Positions 8,006 to 15,733 of a stretch of 43,902 nt of DNA are shown here, in pieces. A program made the translations under genes and the position numbers. Location of the stretch: the NCBI GenBank assembly GCA_964509695.1, contig CAZDXN010000006.1, positions 1 through 43,902 of the forward strand, read 5' to 3'. The stretch comes from 2-01-FULL-50-23 sp964509695. GTDB taxonomy: Bacteria > Patescibacteriota > Microgenomatia > UBA1400 > MFAQ01. How positions within the stretch are numbered: the first letter of the stretch is position 1; each line of letters opens with the position of its first letter. The notes under the pieces are model-generated. The model was not told where the DNA came from. It saw only the letters and a list, made by a program, of their open reading frames with translations, and ran no database searches.

Positions 8006-10114
8006 ATGGCCTTTAATAATATATTTTCACCCAAAAAACAAAAAAATACGCCGGAACTTTTTTTGGCGGTTGAAATTCACGAATCGATGATCAAGTCCGC
8101 TGTCTGGCAGGTCGAGGACGAGACCCCTTCGATTGTCGCCCTGGGAAGCTACGAGCTCTGGGATACCGAAGACTCGCTCATCAATGGGGTAGACGCCTCT
8201 CTCACCGAAGCCATCCGCGGCATCGATACCGAACCCGACCGGGTTATTTTTGGTTTGCCAGACTCCTGGTTGGTCGAAAATCGGATCCACCCGACCAAAC
8301 AGAAACTGATCAAACGCCTCATCAAAGAACTCGACCTCAAGGCTATCGGCATGGTCACCATTACCGAAGCCATCATCAGCCATCTGAAGACTCAGGAGGG
8401 CGTTCCACCGACGGTTATTCTTCTCGAGATCTACCCCAGCAAAGTTATCGTTTCTCTCGTCAATCTCGGCGAAATCCAAGCCCAGGAGGAAGTTGGTCGA
8501 AGCGACGATCTGGCTCGCGACGTCGAAGAGGGATTGGCTCGCTTCGAAGCCGAGAAGCTTCCCGCCCGTTTTGTCTTGACCAATGGCGGGGACTTGGAAA
8601 ACGAAGAACAGCAGATCATCGGCTATTCCTGGACCGAGAAGCTCCCCTTCATCCACCTGCCCAAGGTTCAAGTTCTCCCCATCGACTTTTCCATTCGGGC
8701 TATCGCTCTTTCCGGCGGCTCCGAAGCCGCCAAAGCCATCGGCCTTGAAATTGCCCTCGAAAATGTAACCCCGACACCGGCCGAAGGAAAATCAGACGCC
8801 ATCGTCGAAGGTGCCACTTCTGATCTGGCCTCAATTGGGTTTTCCCTTGATAGGGAAGTTGAAAAAATCGAGGAGGTCAGAGAAGAAGTTGAAGAAACAG
8901 TGTCCATAGTCGAACCCGAACCCGTTGTCAAGAAACTTCCTCATTTCGCTCTACCAAAGATAAAGATTCCTCATTTTGCTTTTCCCTCGCTCAAACTCAA
9001 AGGGCTAGCGATTATCCTCCCTCTCATCGCCTTTTTTCTTCTCGTTGGTGGACTCATCGCTTACTACTTTTTCTTCGGCAAGGTCAAGGTCGTCATGTCC
9101 ATCGCTCCGGTTCGCGTCAATCAAACGATCGATGTCTCGATCGGCACCGGCACCAAAGATAATTATTTATCGGTAATTGCCACCAAGAAAACTCTCTCCG
9201 CCAAAGCCAGTGACAGTCTTCCCACCACCGGCGAGGCTCTTGTCGGTGACAAAGCCACAGGCAAGGTTATCGTCTATACTACCAAAGCTATTAATCTTAA
9301 AGCTGGTTCAAAAATCACCGCGCCGGATGGACAAACATTTACCCTCGATACGGCCGTTTCCGTCGCCTCCGGCAGTGCCGATCCTTCCTCCCCAGCTACA
9401 GTTTCCGTGTCAGTTTTGGCTACCAAAATTGGCGCCGACTCCAATCTGGAAAAAGGCATCAAACTCACCGCCGACGGTCATCAGAAATCAGACATCGTCG
9501 CTGTCGTCGACGCCACTTTCTCAGGCGGATCATCCAGAACTGTCAAAGCCGTTGACAAAAAAGATCAAGACAAACTCCTGACGCAAGTCAGTGACAAGAT
9601 CAAGGCCGCAATCGATGATCAACTCAAAGCCTCCGACCCCGATAGTCGTTCTATCGTCGTCGGCGCTCTCAAGTACACCACCAAAACCTTTGACCATACT
9701 ATTGGGCAGGAAGCCAACACTCTTTATCTCGACCTTGCCGCGGACATGGACGTTCTTGTCTACAGCAAAAAAGAAATGCTTAGTCAGATTGAAAAAAAGA
9801 TTCTCGCCTCCGTCGACCTCGGGCTTGTCTTTGACTCGGAACAAACCCAAGTCAGTTTTACCGACCCTACTCCGCTTGATGCCAACACCTTTGCCACCAA
9901 AGCCAATGTCCAAGCGGTCTTGTTTCCGAAGATAAATGAGACCGAGTTCACCAAGGTCGTTCGAGGAAAACCAATTTCCGCTTTGAAAAATATCCTCCAG
10001 ACCACCCCCGGTTACCAAAGCGCCACCGTTTACGTTTCCCCGAAATTGCCCCTTCTCGACCAGTTTTTGCCTCTAAATTCGGCCGGATACAGTTATCGCC
10101 TCGCCACCCAGTAG
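8006..10114 (+). CDS. PilM-like actin-fold / baseplate-J-like membrane protein
   Basis: 702 aa. Residues 1-250 resemble PilM/FtsA actin-fold ATPases (FLAVEIHESMIKSAVW, then VILLEIYPSKVIVSLV and a late SGGSEAAKAIG). An acidic linker leads to one membrane helix (about 333-357). The extracellular part repeats the pattern GKVIVYTTKAINLKAGSKI then APDGQTFTLD, like the beta-rich repeats of baseplate-J/gp47-type proteins, and ends in a domain of about 150 residues. An intracellular nucleotide-binding fold is thus joined to a surface module. The sortase gene begins 1 bp later, so surface attachment or assembly of a pilus-like or contractile structure is possible. The exact role is unknown. Confidence 0.65.
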   Translation: MAFNNIFSPKKQKNTPELFLAVEIHESMIKSAVWQVEDETPSIVALGSYELWDTEDSLINGVDASLTEAIRGIDTEPDRVIFGLPDSWLVENRIHPTKQKLIKRLIKELDLKAIGMVTITEAIISHLKTQEGVPPTVILLEIYPSKVIVSLVNLGEIQAQEEVGRSDDLARDVEEGLARFEAEKLPARFVLTNGGDLENEEQQIIGYSWTEKLPFIHLPKVQVLPIDFSIRAIALSGGSEAAKAIGLEIALENVTPTPAEGKSDAIVEGATSDLASIGFSLDREVEKIEEVREEVEETVSIVEPEPVVKKLPHFALPKIKIPHFAFPSLKLKGLAIILPLIAFFLLVGGLIAYYFFFGKVKVVMSIAPVRVNQTIDVSIGTGTKDNYLSVIATKKTLSAKASDSLPTTGEALVGDKATGKVIVYTTKAINLKAGSKITAPDGQTFTLDTAVSVASGSADPSSPATVSVSVLATKIGADSNLEKGIKLTADGHQKSDIVAVVDATFSGGSSRTVKAVDKKDQDKLLTQVSDKIKAAIDDQLKASDPDSRSIVVGALKYTTKTFDHTIGQEANTLYLDLAADMDVLVYSKKEMLSQIEKKILASVDLGLVFDSEQTQVSFTDPTPLDANTFATKANVQAVLFPKINETEFTKVVRGKPISALKNILQTTPGYQSATVYVSPKLPLLDQFLPLNSAGYSYRLATQ

Positions 10115-10115
10115 T

Positions 10116-10925
10116 ATGCTCTATTCATATCAAAAAGCCACCCCGGATATGCCCTCGCCGGGAAAATTAATTCCCCGCTATTTGCGGATCCTGCCCACTC
10201 TTGTTTCTTCCATCGGACTTGGTTTAGTTGCCTCTGTCGTTTGGCCGATGGTTAGTTATAACCTCTCCCTCAAGTTAAACAGCGGTTCCAGTAAAAACAC
10301 TCTTTTATCGCCAATCATCTACGAATCATTCGCTAGTGAAGTTAATACCAATACCAACGAACCGACCTTGATTGCCGACGTCGACTATACCAAGGCCAGC
10401 AATTGGTTCACTTTTTCTCCCGCCGACGGAGCCGCTCCCCCTCCCGTTGGCCAATCACAGTTCATTGATCTCAATGGTCAGCCCTCGACCTTGACCCAAC
10501 AGCCGATAAAAGAAGAGGAGTACCGCTTGGCTATTCCTTCATTGGGCATCAAAGAAGCAATTGTCAAAGCCAACATCGACGATCTTGCCAAGAGTTTGAT
10601 CCAGTATCAACAAACCGCCTTTCCCGGCGAAGTCGGTGCGCCGGTTATTTTTGGCCACTCCACTCTGCCACAGTTCTTCAATCCAGAAAATTACCTCACC
10701 ATTTTTTCCACTCTTCCTACCATCAAGATTGGCGCTGATATTTTCGTCGATTACGCTGGAGTCAAATATACCTACCGCGTCAGCAGTATGTATGAGGTCA
10801 AGCCGACCGAGTTCTGGGTGCTCAAACAGGACTACACCAAAAAAATCATGAAATTAATTACCTGCGTCCCGCCGGGAACGAAGCTTCGTCGTCTCGTCGT
10901 CGAAGCCGAACTAATCAAATCCTAA
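10116..10925 (+). CDS. Sortase
   Basis: 269 aa membrane-anchored transpeptidase. Hydrophobic anchor at about residues 28-50, a variable linker, then the sortase barrel (YRLAIPSLGI...). Catalytic His181 lies in FGHS, Cys250 in KLITCVPPGT, and the Arg is probably R259 in RRLVV. Sortases join LPXTG-like proteins to the cell surface; no LPXTG substrate is in the window. It starts 1 bp after the actin-fold/baseplate-like gene and is probably translationally coupled to it. The class (D/E-like) is not certain. Confidence 0.85.
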   Translation: MLYSYQKATPDMPSPGKLIPRYLRILPTLVSSIGLGLVASVVWPMVSYNLSLKLNSGSSKNTLLSPIIYESFASEVNTNTNEPTLIADVDYTKASNWFTFSPADGAAPPPVGQSQFIDLNGQPSTLTQQPIKEEEYRLAIPSLGIKEAIVKANIDDLAKSLIQYQQTAFPGEVGAPVIFGHSTLPQFFNPENYLTIFSTLPTIKIGADIFVDYAGVKYTYRVSSMYEVKPTEFWVLKQDYTKKIMKLITCVPPGTKLRRLVVEAELIKS

Positions 10926-10952
10926 ATCATGAATCATAAATCTAAAATCTAT
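10925..10952 (+). repeat. 7-bp tandem repeat over the ruvX-like start
   Basis: Four AATCATA-type heptamers. The first begins at the last base of the sortase stop codon and contains the next ATG (10929-10931). The same family occurs at 36902-36957 and 38282-38309. Confidence 0.6.
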
Positions 10953-11327
10953 CTTTCTCTCGACCCCGGTCTTTCCCAAATTGGCGTTGCCATCAGTCAC
11001 GAGGGAAAACTAACCGAACCTCTTACCACTTTAGAATCCCACGATTTAATTAATCAAATTAAAGTTTTAATCAAAAAATATCACCCCGACGTCATCGTTA
11101 TCGGCGAACCCAACTCGGGGCCGATCAAGGACATGGCTCTAGTCCTCCACGACGAAATAAAATCCGTTTTCTCCAGAGAAATCGTTCTCCACCCCGAGGA
11201 TCTTAGTAGTCAAGAAGCCACCCAAAAAATGGTCGAAGGTGGTATGGCCAAACAGCGCCGTCAGGAGGGCAACCACGCCGCCGCCGCCGCCCTCATCCTC
11301 CAAGACTATCTTGACATTAAGTCCTGA
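10929..11327 (+). CDS. RuvX/YqgF-family RNase H-fold protein
   Basis: 132 aa. The N-terminal strand LSLDPGLSQIGVAIS (Asp12), VIVIGEPNSG and the C-terminal AAAAALILQDYL match the RuvX/YqgF family (putative Holliday-junction resolvase and pre-16S rRNA nuclease). The acidic residue normally just before the Ala-rich helix is replaced (GNHAAAA), so the last catalytic acid may be a His or missing. The first few codons come from a 7-bp tandem repeat. Its 3' end overlaps the convergent minus-strand gene by 11 bp. Confidence 0.75.
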   Translation: MNHKSKIYLSLDPGLSQIGVAISHEGKLTEPLTTLESHDLINQIKVLIKKYHPDVIVIGEPNSGPIKDMALVLHDEIKSVFSREIVLHPEDLSSQEATQKMVEGGMAKQRRQEGNHAAAAALILQDYLDIKS

Positions 11328-11577
11328 TCGCCTTGATTCCTCCGTGGTTTACGACGACTGCCGGTCGCCCGTGAACCAAACCGATTCTTCCCACCCGTAG
11401 GTTGCAATGAGAACAAAAAACATCCTGCCCGGTCGGCAGTTTCGAAACACCGATGTGATCAATCCCAATTTCGTCAATATAACACTTGAGTAGATTGCCG
11501 GCTTTTACCTTCCGATACTTTTCGAAGAGCAAATGTCCGTTTTTGCACTCCACCTCAATAACTTTAATTTTTGCCAT
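11317..11577 (-). CDS. Small Cys-rich protein (intact copy)
   Basis: 86 aa from the ATG at 11577 (the frame is open further upstream). Contains CKNGH at residues 11-15, C32 and CSHC at 55-58, spaced like a metal-binding site, and a conserved-looking GLVHGRPAVVV near the end. I do not recognise the family. A second, decayed copy lies at 12721-12846 on the same strand. A TATTAT about 4 nt before the start gives a divergent, probably leaderless promoter overlapping that of the gene at 11623. Confidence 0.6.
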   Translation of the reverse strand: MAKIKVIEVECKNGHLLFEKYRKVKAGNLLKCYIDEIGIDHIGVSKLPTGQDVFCSHCNLRVGRIGLVHGRPAVVVNHGGIKAIRT

Positions 11578-11597
11578 GGTTATAATAATCATACTTC

Positions 11598-11622
11598 CTA
11601 CAAGGTTAGACCCTGTACCCAA
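11598..11622 (+). repeat. 25-bp repeat, copy 1
   Basis: CTACAAGGTTAGACCCTGTA and the next five bases match 13413-13437 at 23 of 25 positions. It abuts the ATG at 11623. The unit is partly self-complementary around GGTTAGACC. Confidence 0.65.
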
Positions 11623-11805
11623 ATGACAGAAAAAATTACATCAACAACCACTTTAACTTTGCTGTCATTTGAAGCATTTCTTTCTGGATTCTCTTTCCCT
11701 AGCGATGAAGAGTATCGTCAGTTAGCCGACGAACTGGAGGAAAACCCTCCTCCCGATTTAACCCCGGAAGGATTATCTACGGTGCTCCAAATCCTCAGAG
11801 GATAA
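11623..11805 (+). CDS. Small acidic protein, function unknown
   Basis: 60 aa, with a hydroxyl-rich start and an acidic middle (DELEENPPPDL), ending VLQILRG. I do not recognise it. TATAAT (11581-11586) is 36 nt upstream, and the 25-bp repeat fills the leader between. It lies directly before dinD, and its size and acidity would fit an antitoxin-like or regulatory peptide, but nothing shows this. Confidence 0.4.
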   Translation: MTEKITSTTTLTLLSFEAFLSGFSFPSDEEYRQLADELEENPPPDLTPEGLSTVLQILRG

Positions 11806-11829
11806 GTAAAGCAAAACAACTTCGCCATC

Positions 11830-11858
11830 TTGAAAATGATACAGACTGGTTTTATCAT
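11830..11858 (+). promoter_or_regulatory. dinD promoter
   Basis: TTGAAA (11830-11835), a 17-bp spacer and TATCAT (11853-11858), 8 nt before the ATG at 11867. It is one of the best promoters in the window and again near-leaderless. I see no GAAC-N4-GTTC or CTG-N10-CAG type LexA box. Confidence 0.65.
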
Positions 11859-11866
11859 GAACTTGG

Positions 11867-12709
11867 ATGGACAAAGATTTAGTTTTCTTACAAAGGAGTT
11901 TGGAACAGATTAAATACACCCAAGACGAAATGGAGTATTGGTCGGCTAGGGAACTTATGGGGTTACTCGGGTATCAGCGATGGGAGAGTTTTTCCGAGGT
12001 AATCAAAAAAGCAATGGTTGCCAGTAAACTTCTTGATATAAAGCTCAAAGAACATTTTCGGGAGACGACGAAAATGATCATAATCGGACGAGGAGCCAAG
12101 CGGCTTGTAGATGATTATTATTTGAGTCGTTACGCGTGTTATGTTGTTGCCCAAAACGGCGATGTGACCAAAGAACCAATAGCCGTAGCTCAGGCCTACT
12201 TCGCCGTTCAGACGAGAAGGCAGGAAGTGGAAGACCTGGCTCTAGTAGAGACTGCTCGATTAGAGGCAAGAGAAAAGTTAAAAGAAACTGAGGGAAAAAT
12301 TGAAAGAGTGGTATATAAAAGGGGAATACGGTTGCCTGTTGAATTTGCCACCTTTAAGAATAAACACATCCGAGGCTTGTACGGGGGACTAAGAACAAAT
12401 GATTTGAAGAAAATTCGTGGGATACCCAAAAAGAGAGCACTAGCGGACTTCGATAGCCACGTTGAACTGAAAGCTAAGGACCTCGCTTTGGCTATGACTA
12501 CACACAACATCGTAGGAAAAGATATCCAAGGCAAAAATAGACTGGAAAGGGAGGTCGAAGACAATAGTATCGCGACCAGGGACGCGTTATTGGGTCGTGG
12601 TATCGTTCCCGAAAGTTTACCTCCACAAGAAGATATAAAAAAAGTAGAAAAAAGAAGACGTAAGTCCCTACCTTTCAACACGCAGGCCTCCTTACTTGAA
12701 GATATTTAG
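11867..12709 (+). CDS. dinD: DNA-damage-inducible protein DinD (BRO family)
   Basis: 280 aa, about the length of E. coli DinD. Shared blocks: YWSARELMGLLGY at the N-terminus, RGAKRLVDDYYLSRYACY followed by VVAQNGD, AYFAVQTRRQE, and FKNKHIRGLYGGL. E. coli DinD is SOS-induced and inhibits RecA filament activities. The gene is AT-richer than its surroundings and lies between an intact and a decayed copy of the same small minus-strand gene, which suggests acquisition as an accessory module. Confidence 0.88.
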   Translation: MDKDLVFLQRSLEQIKYTQDEMEYWSARELMGLLGYQRWESFSEVIKKAMVASKLLDIKLKEHFRETTKMIIIGRGAKRLVDDYYLSRYACYVVAQNGDVTKEPIAVAQAYFAVQTRRQEVEDLALVETARLEAREKLKETEGKIERVVYKRGIRLPVEFATFKNKHIRGLYGGLRTNDLKKIRGIPKKRALADFDSHVELKAKDLALAMTTHNIVGKDIQGKNRLEREVEDNSIATRDALLGRGIVPESLPPQEDIKKVEKRRRKSLPFNTQASLLEDI

Positions 12710-12720
12710 AATTCTATTTT

Positions 12721-12846
12721 CAGGTCCTGGTCGCCCGTGAACCAAACCAATTCTTCCAACCAACACGGTCATTTACCTTCCGATACTTCTCGAAAAGCAG
12801 GTGTCCGTTTTTACACTCCACCTCGATAACTTTAATTTTCGCCATT
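12721..12846 (-). pseudogene. Decayed copy of the 11317-11577 gene
   Basis: The first 24 residues (MAKIKVIEVECKNGHLLFEK then YRKV) equal the intact copy. The next ~36 codons are deleted, and the remaining nucleotides (GGTTTGGTTCACGGGCGACC region) match the intact gene but out of frame, ending at a stop after 41 codons. It is therefore a duplicate with an internal deletion and frameshift. Confidence 0.75.
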
Positions 12847-13008
12847 CTCGTAAACAATCATACCCCGTTCTGTCATTCCGACCAAACGAAGCGCGTGGAG
12901 GGATCTCATTTGTCATTCCGGCCCCCGAGCCGGAATCTATTGAATAGATTCCTCGTCTTTACTCGGAACGGCGGTTTTGAAACTTGCCCCATCAAAGAAT
13001 AGAGCTGA
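12847..13008 (+). repeat. Intergenic dispersed repeats
   Basis: The gap from 12710 to 13020 holds the pseudogene and this composite element: GTCATTCCGACC...GCGTGGAGG (about 12873-12902), then GTCATTCCGGC...GCCGGAATCTATT (12912-12941), whose GGAATCTAT pairs with ATAGATTCC (to 12952). The same two-part element occurs inverted at 6074-6147. No other gene is seen. Confidence 0.7.
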
Positions 13009-13014
13009 TAAAAT
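13009..13014 (+). promoter_or_regulatory. -10 box of HAD-like gene
   Basis: TAAAAT, 6 nt before the ATG at 13021, preceded by TTGCCC at a 19-bp spacing. Predicted leaderless. Confidence 0.5.
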
Positions 13015-13020
13015 TTAAAG

Positions 13021-13404
13021 ATGAAAACAATCTTGGTTGATGCCGTTGGTACGTTTGTTATTGAGGGCGTTGGGATTTCCCAGCCGATTTTCGATCTTTT
13101 GGAGGAATATCCCAATCGAAAAGTAATTCTGACCAATGCGAATGATGAACAAATAATCAAATTTGGTCTGGTCAATTTACCCTATGAACTTTTTACTCTT
13201 AAACATAATCCGGACAAGACTGACCCAATGTATTTCACACAGATGTTAAAACACTTTAATTTACCTTCTAGCGATGTTATTTATTTTGAACACAATCCAG
13301 TGGCAGTTAAAAGTGCTCAATCAATGGGCATAACTTCATATCATTACGATTCAGAAAAAAGAGACTTAATTCCCCTAAAGCAATTCCTAGACAAAAATCT
13401 CTAA
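13021..13404 (+). CDS. HAD-like protein lacking key acids
   Basis: 127 aa. The fold outline fits a capless HAD domain: LVDAVGT (Asp7), ILTNAN as motif II, and YFEHNPVAVKSAQSMG in place of the usual DDSPxNVxAA motif IV. The second Asp of DxD is Val9 and the motif IV acids are Glu and His, so normal phosphatase chemistry looks impaired. It may bind a ligand or have altered chemistry. AT-rich accessory context. Confidence 0.65.
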   Translation: MKTILVDAVGTFVIEGVGISQPIFDLLEEYPNRKVILTNANDEQIIKFGLVNLPYELFTLKHNPDKTDPMYFTQMLKHFNLPSSDVIYFEHNPVAVKSAQSMGITSYHYDSEKRDLIPLKQFLDKNL

Positions 13405-13412
13405 GGTTTGCC

Positions 13413-13437
13413 CTACAGGGTTAGACCCCGTACCCAA
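13413..13437 (+). repeat. 25-bp repeat, copy 2
   Basis: Matches 11598-11622 at 23 of 25 bases. The flanking AGGTTTGCCCTACAGG recurs inverted near 43793-43809 with one change (AGGTTTGCCCTGCAGG). Confidence 0.65.
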
Positions 13438-13445
13438 TCGATATA

Positions 13446-13451
13446 TATAAT
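13446..13451 (+). promoter_or_regulatory. -10 box of P-loop kinase gene
   Basis: TATAAT, 8 nt before the GTG at 13460. Confidence 0.5.
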
Positions 13452-13459
13452 TACTCATA

Positions 13460-13957
13460 GTGGAAATAAAACGGATTTTGATAGTCGGCGATTCTGGGCG
13501 AGGGAAAAGCACTTTGGCCAAAAAATTAAGCGAAAAACTAAATATTAAACATCATTCCACAGATGACTTTTTTTGGAAAGTAAAATTCACCGTGGCAACG
13601 GACAAAGCTACAAGTATTAGAAATATTTCCAAAATCTATGATCAAGAATCATGGATCGTAGAAGGCTCGACTCGCTCTTTAATCCAAGAAGGAATCGAGA
13701 AGTCAGATCAAATTATCCACCTCGTTCATCCGAGTTTAATTTCCCAGTTTTGGACTCTTTTCAAAAGAAAACTAAAAAGAAACGAAGAGACGTGGATGAA
13801 TTTATTTGGATTATACAAACACTTGATTATGAAGAGATTTAAGTTTGGTGAGCAAAAAGGGAAAATTAGCCTTGACGAAATGCTCGAGCCTTTCATCCAA
13901 AAAATTGTCAAGCTCAAAAGCTTCAAGGAAATCGACGATTTTCTTTTCAAACAATAA
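13460..13957 (+). CDS. P-loop kinase-like protein
   Basis: 165 aa, GTG start. Walker A GDSGRGKST (about residues 10-18), then HHSTDDFFW and ESWIVEGSTRSLI, the pattern of small adenylate-kinase-like or FlaR/topology-modulation-like NTPases. Substrate unknown. AT-rich, in the accessory patch with the HAD-like and MutT-like genes. The start is supported by TATAAT 8 nt upstream; there is no Shine-Dalgarno site. Confidence 0.7.
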   Translation: MEIKRILIVGDSGRGKSTLAKKLSEKLNIKHHSTDDFFWKVKFTVATDKATSIRNISKIYDQESWIVEGSTRSLIQEGIEKSDQIIHLVHPSLISQFWTLFKRKLKRNEETWMNLFGLYKHLIMKRFKFGEQKGKISLDEMLEPFIQKIVKLKSFKEIDDFLFKQ

Positions 13958-14009
13958 CCATCTTCTCCCGCCCCCACCTGCAAATAATTTGCTAAAATTC
14001 CCCCAACTG

Positions 14010-14516
14010 ATGAGCAAACTAAAAGAATACGAAAAAAGTATTACAAAGCCCCTAAGGCAAGCGACAATCCTTCTTCTTATTAGAGGCGACGAAGTATTAC
14101 TCGCCATGAAGAAAAGAGGTTTTGGGGTCGGCAAGTGGAACGGTGTCGGCGGTAAGTCAAACCCTGGTGAAGACGTCATGAACGCGGCCGTCAGGGAAGC
14201 AGAAGAAGAAATTAACGTCAAGGCCACCGACCTCATCCAAGTTGCCGAATTGAATTTTTATTTTCCTCTAGTTCCCATCGATAAAAATTGGAACCAGCAA
14301 GTTCTTGTTTATAAAACCGATAAATGGACCGGAGAACCGACTGAAACCGAGGAAATGAAACCTCAGTGGTTTAAGATCTCAGAAATACCATATATAGAAA
14401 TGTGGCCTGATGATGTTCTTTGGATGCCAAAAGTCTTTGGTGGGTCGTTTGTCAGAGCCAGTTTCATGTTTGACGAAAACCAAGAAATCTCCGAACATTA
14501 TTTTTTGCTACAATAA
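14010..14516 (+). CDS. MTH1-like Nudix hydrolase (oxidised dNTPs)
   Basis: 168 aa from the ATG at 14010. KKRGFGVGKWNGVGGK is typical of MTH1/8-oxo-dGTP diphosphatases, which clean oxidised purine nucleotides from the pool. The Nudix box has G48, E54, R62, E63, E66 and E67; the usual late Gly is Asn69. The open frame extends upstream to 13845 over the kinase gene, but homology starts at about 14010 and a TAAAAT box (13993-13998) precedes it. Confidence 0.85.
   Translation: MSKLKEYEKSITKPLRQATILLLIRGDEVLLAMKKRGFGVGKWNGVGGKSNPGEDVMNAAVREAEEEINVKATDLIQVAELNFYFPLVPIDKNWNQQVLVYKTDKWTGEPTETEEMKPQWFKISEIPYIEMWPDDVLWMPKVFGGSFVRASFMFDENQEISEHYFLLQ
14509..14514 (+). promoter_or_regulatory. Extended -10 box
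   Basis: TGCTACAAT-type element overlapping the end of the MTH1-like gene, 7 nt before the ATG at 14522. Confidence 0.5.
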
Positions 14517-14521
14517 CGGTT

Positions 14522-14725
14522 ATGTTCAAAAACATCATTGCTCCCGTCCAGGCTTGGTTACTCTCCCGCGGTCAATGCGTTGGCTGTGGTTCTTCCCTGG
14601 GTAATGGTAAGGTCGAGAAAAGCAAAGTCAAAGATCACGACAAAGTTACTTGTAAGTGCGGCCGCATCTTCATGCTCAATCAAAAAACCAAGACCTACCG
14701 CCGCGCTCTATTTGAAGAAGTCTAA
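14522..14725 (+). CDS. Zinc-ribbon protein
   Basis: 67 aa. CVGC (19-22) and CKC (44-46) form a likely four-Cys zinc ribbon, CxxC plus CxC, with a basic linker. Family not recognised. It lies 2 bp before mltG and probably shares its transcript. The predicted leaderless promoter is inside the preceding gene. Confidence 0.6.
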   Translation: MFKNIIAPVQAWLLSRGQCVGCGSSLGNGKVEKSKVKDHDKVTCKCGRIFMLNQKTKTYRRALFEEV

Positions 14726-14727
14726 GA

Positions 14728-15714
14728 ATGTGCCGCTACCTCACTGCCATTTTTCTCGTCTTCGCCATCATCGCCACCATGGCCTTTAGTCTCTACGCCA
14801 AGCCCGTTAATCCCGCCAACACCAGCCGTATTGAATTCGTCATCACTCCCGGTCAAACCGTTGATCAGATAGCCAACAATTTGAGTAAGGCCGGCTTCAT
14901 CCGTTCCCGCACCGTTTTCAAGTTCACCATTTTTCGACTTAATCTTGGCAAGAAAATTCAGGCCGGCTACTTCTCTCTTTCTCAGTCTCAAAACACCACC
15001 GATATTGCCCAGAGTCTAATCAAAGCCAGCACTCGTCAAGTTTGGGTCACTATTCCCGAGGGATTGCGTCGCGAGGAAGTTGCCAATCTAATTCTGGATA
15101 AATTGGCAGAGAGCAAAATCCTGCACAATTTTGACCCCGAAGAATTCGTCAGAAAGACCGTCAAGCTCGAGGGTCGCCTCTTTCCGGACACCTACGCCCT
15201 CCCCGAAAACGTCACCACTCAGGCAGTCATCGATAGACTTACCTCCCAGTTTACCCAAGTGACCAGCTCCCTCAATATCGCCCCCGAACAACTCAATCGA
15301 GTGGTCATCCTCGCTTCTCTCGTCGAGCGCGAAGCCGGTAGGGACTCCGAACGGGCCGAAGTCGCCGGGATTATCGCCAAGCGCGTCGAAAACCGCTGGC
15401 CCCTCCAAGTCGACGCCACAGTTCAGTACGCCATCAGTAGCGCCCACTGCCGCATCCGTATCTGCGATTGGTGGCCCAAGTCTCTGACGAAAGCCGACCT
15501 TGCCTTCGCCTCTCCCTACAACACCTATTTGAATACCGGCCTCCCTCCTGCTCCCATCGACAATCCGGGCAAAGCCAGCCTCTCCGCCGCCGCCAAACCC
15601 AACATCACCAAGAATTGGTTCTACCTCCACGATACCAATGGCCAGATTCACTACGCCGTCACCATTGAGGAGCACAACCAAAACATCTGCACCTACCTAA
15701 AAAAAGACTGCTAA
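14728..15714 (+). CDS. mltG: Endolytic transglycosylase MltG
   Basis: 328 aa. Cuts nascent peptidoglycan strands at the membrane to set glycan length. An N-terminal membrane anchor (about residues 6-24) is followed by a LysM-like region (ITPGQTVDQIANNL) and the YceG catalytic domain with LEGRLFPDTY, ILASLVEREA (catalytic Glu) and the substrate-side motif SPYNTYLNTGLPPAPI. The start is 2 bp after the zinc-ribbon gene. Confidence 0.93.
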   Translation: MCRYLTAIFLVFAIIATMAFSLYAKPVNPANTSRIEFVITPGQTVDQIANNLSKAGFIRSRTVFKFTIFRLNLGKKIQAGYFSLSQSQNTTDIAQSLIKASTRQVWVTIPEGLRREEVANLILDKLAESKILHNFDPEEFVRKTVKLEGRLFPDTYALPENVTTQAVIDRLTSQFTQVTSSLNIAPEQLNRVVILASLVEREAGRDSERAEVAGIIAKRVENRWPLQVDATVQYAISSAHCRIRICDWWPKSLTKADLAFASPYNTYLNTGLPPAPIDNPGKASLSAAAKPNITKNWFYLHDTNGQIHYAVTIEEHNQNICTYLKKDC

Positions 15715-15720
15715 TTGTTG

Positions 15721-15726
15721 TAAAAT
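15721..15726 (+). promoter_or_regulatory. -10 box of nuclease gene
   Basis: TAAAAT, 7 nt before the GTG at 15734. Confidence 0.45.
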
Positions 15727-15733
15727 CAACAAA

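Noticed and set aside
8006..10114. Prophage or tailocin cluster because of the baseplate-J-like domain
   Set aside because: No other phage-tail genes lie nearby, and the domain is joined to an actin-fold and membrane helix, as in cellular surface proteins.
11806..11891. Open frame SKAKQLRHLENDTDWFYHELGW between the 60-aa ORF and dinD
   Set aside because: No start codon in a useful place, and the dinD promoter lies inside it.
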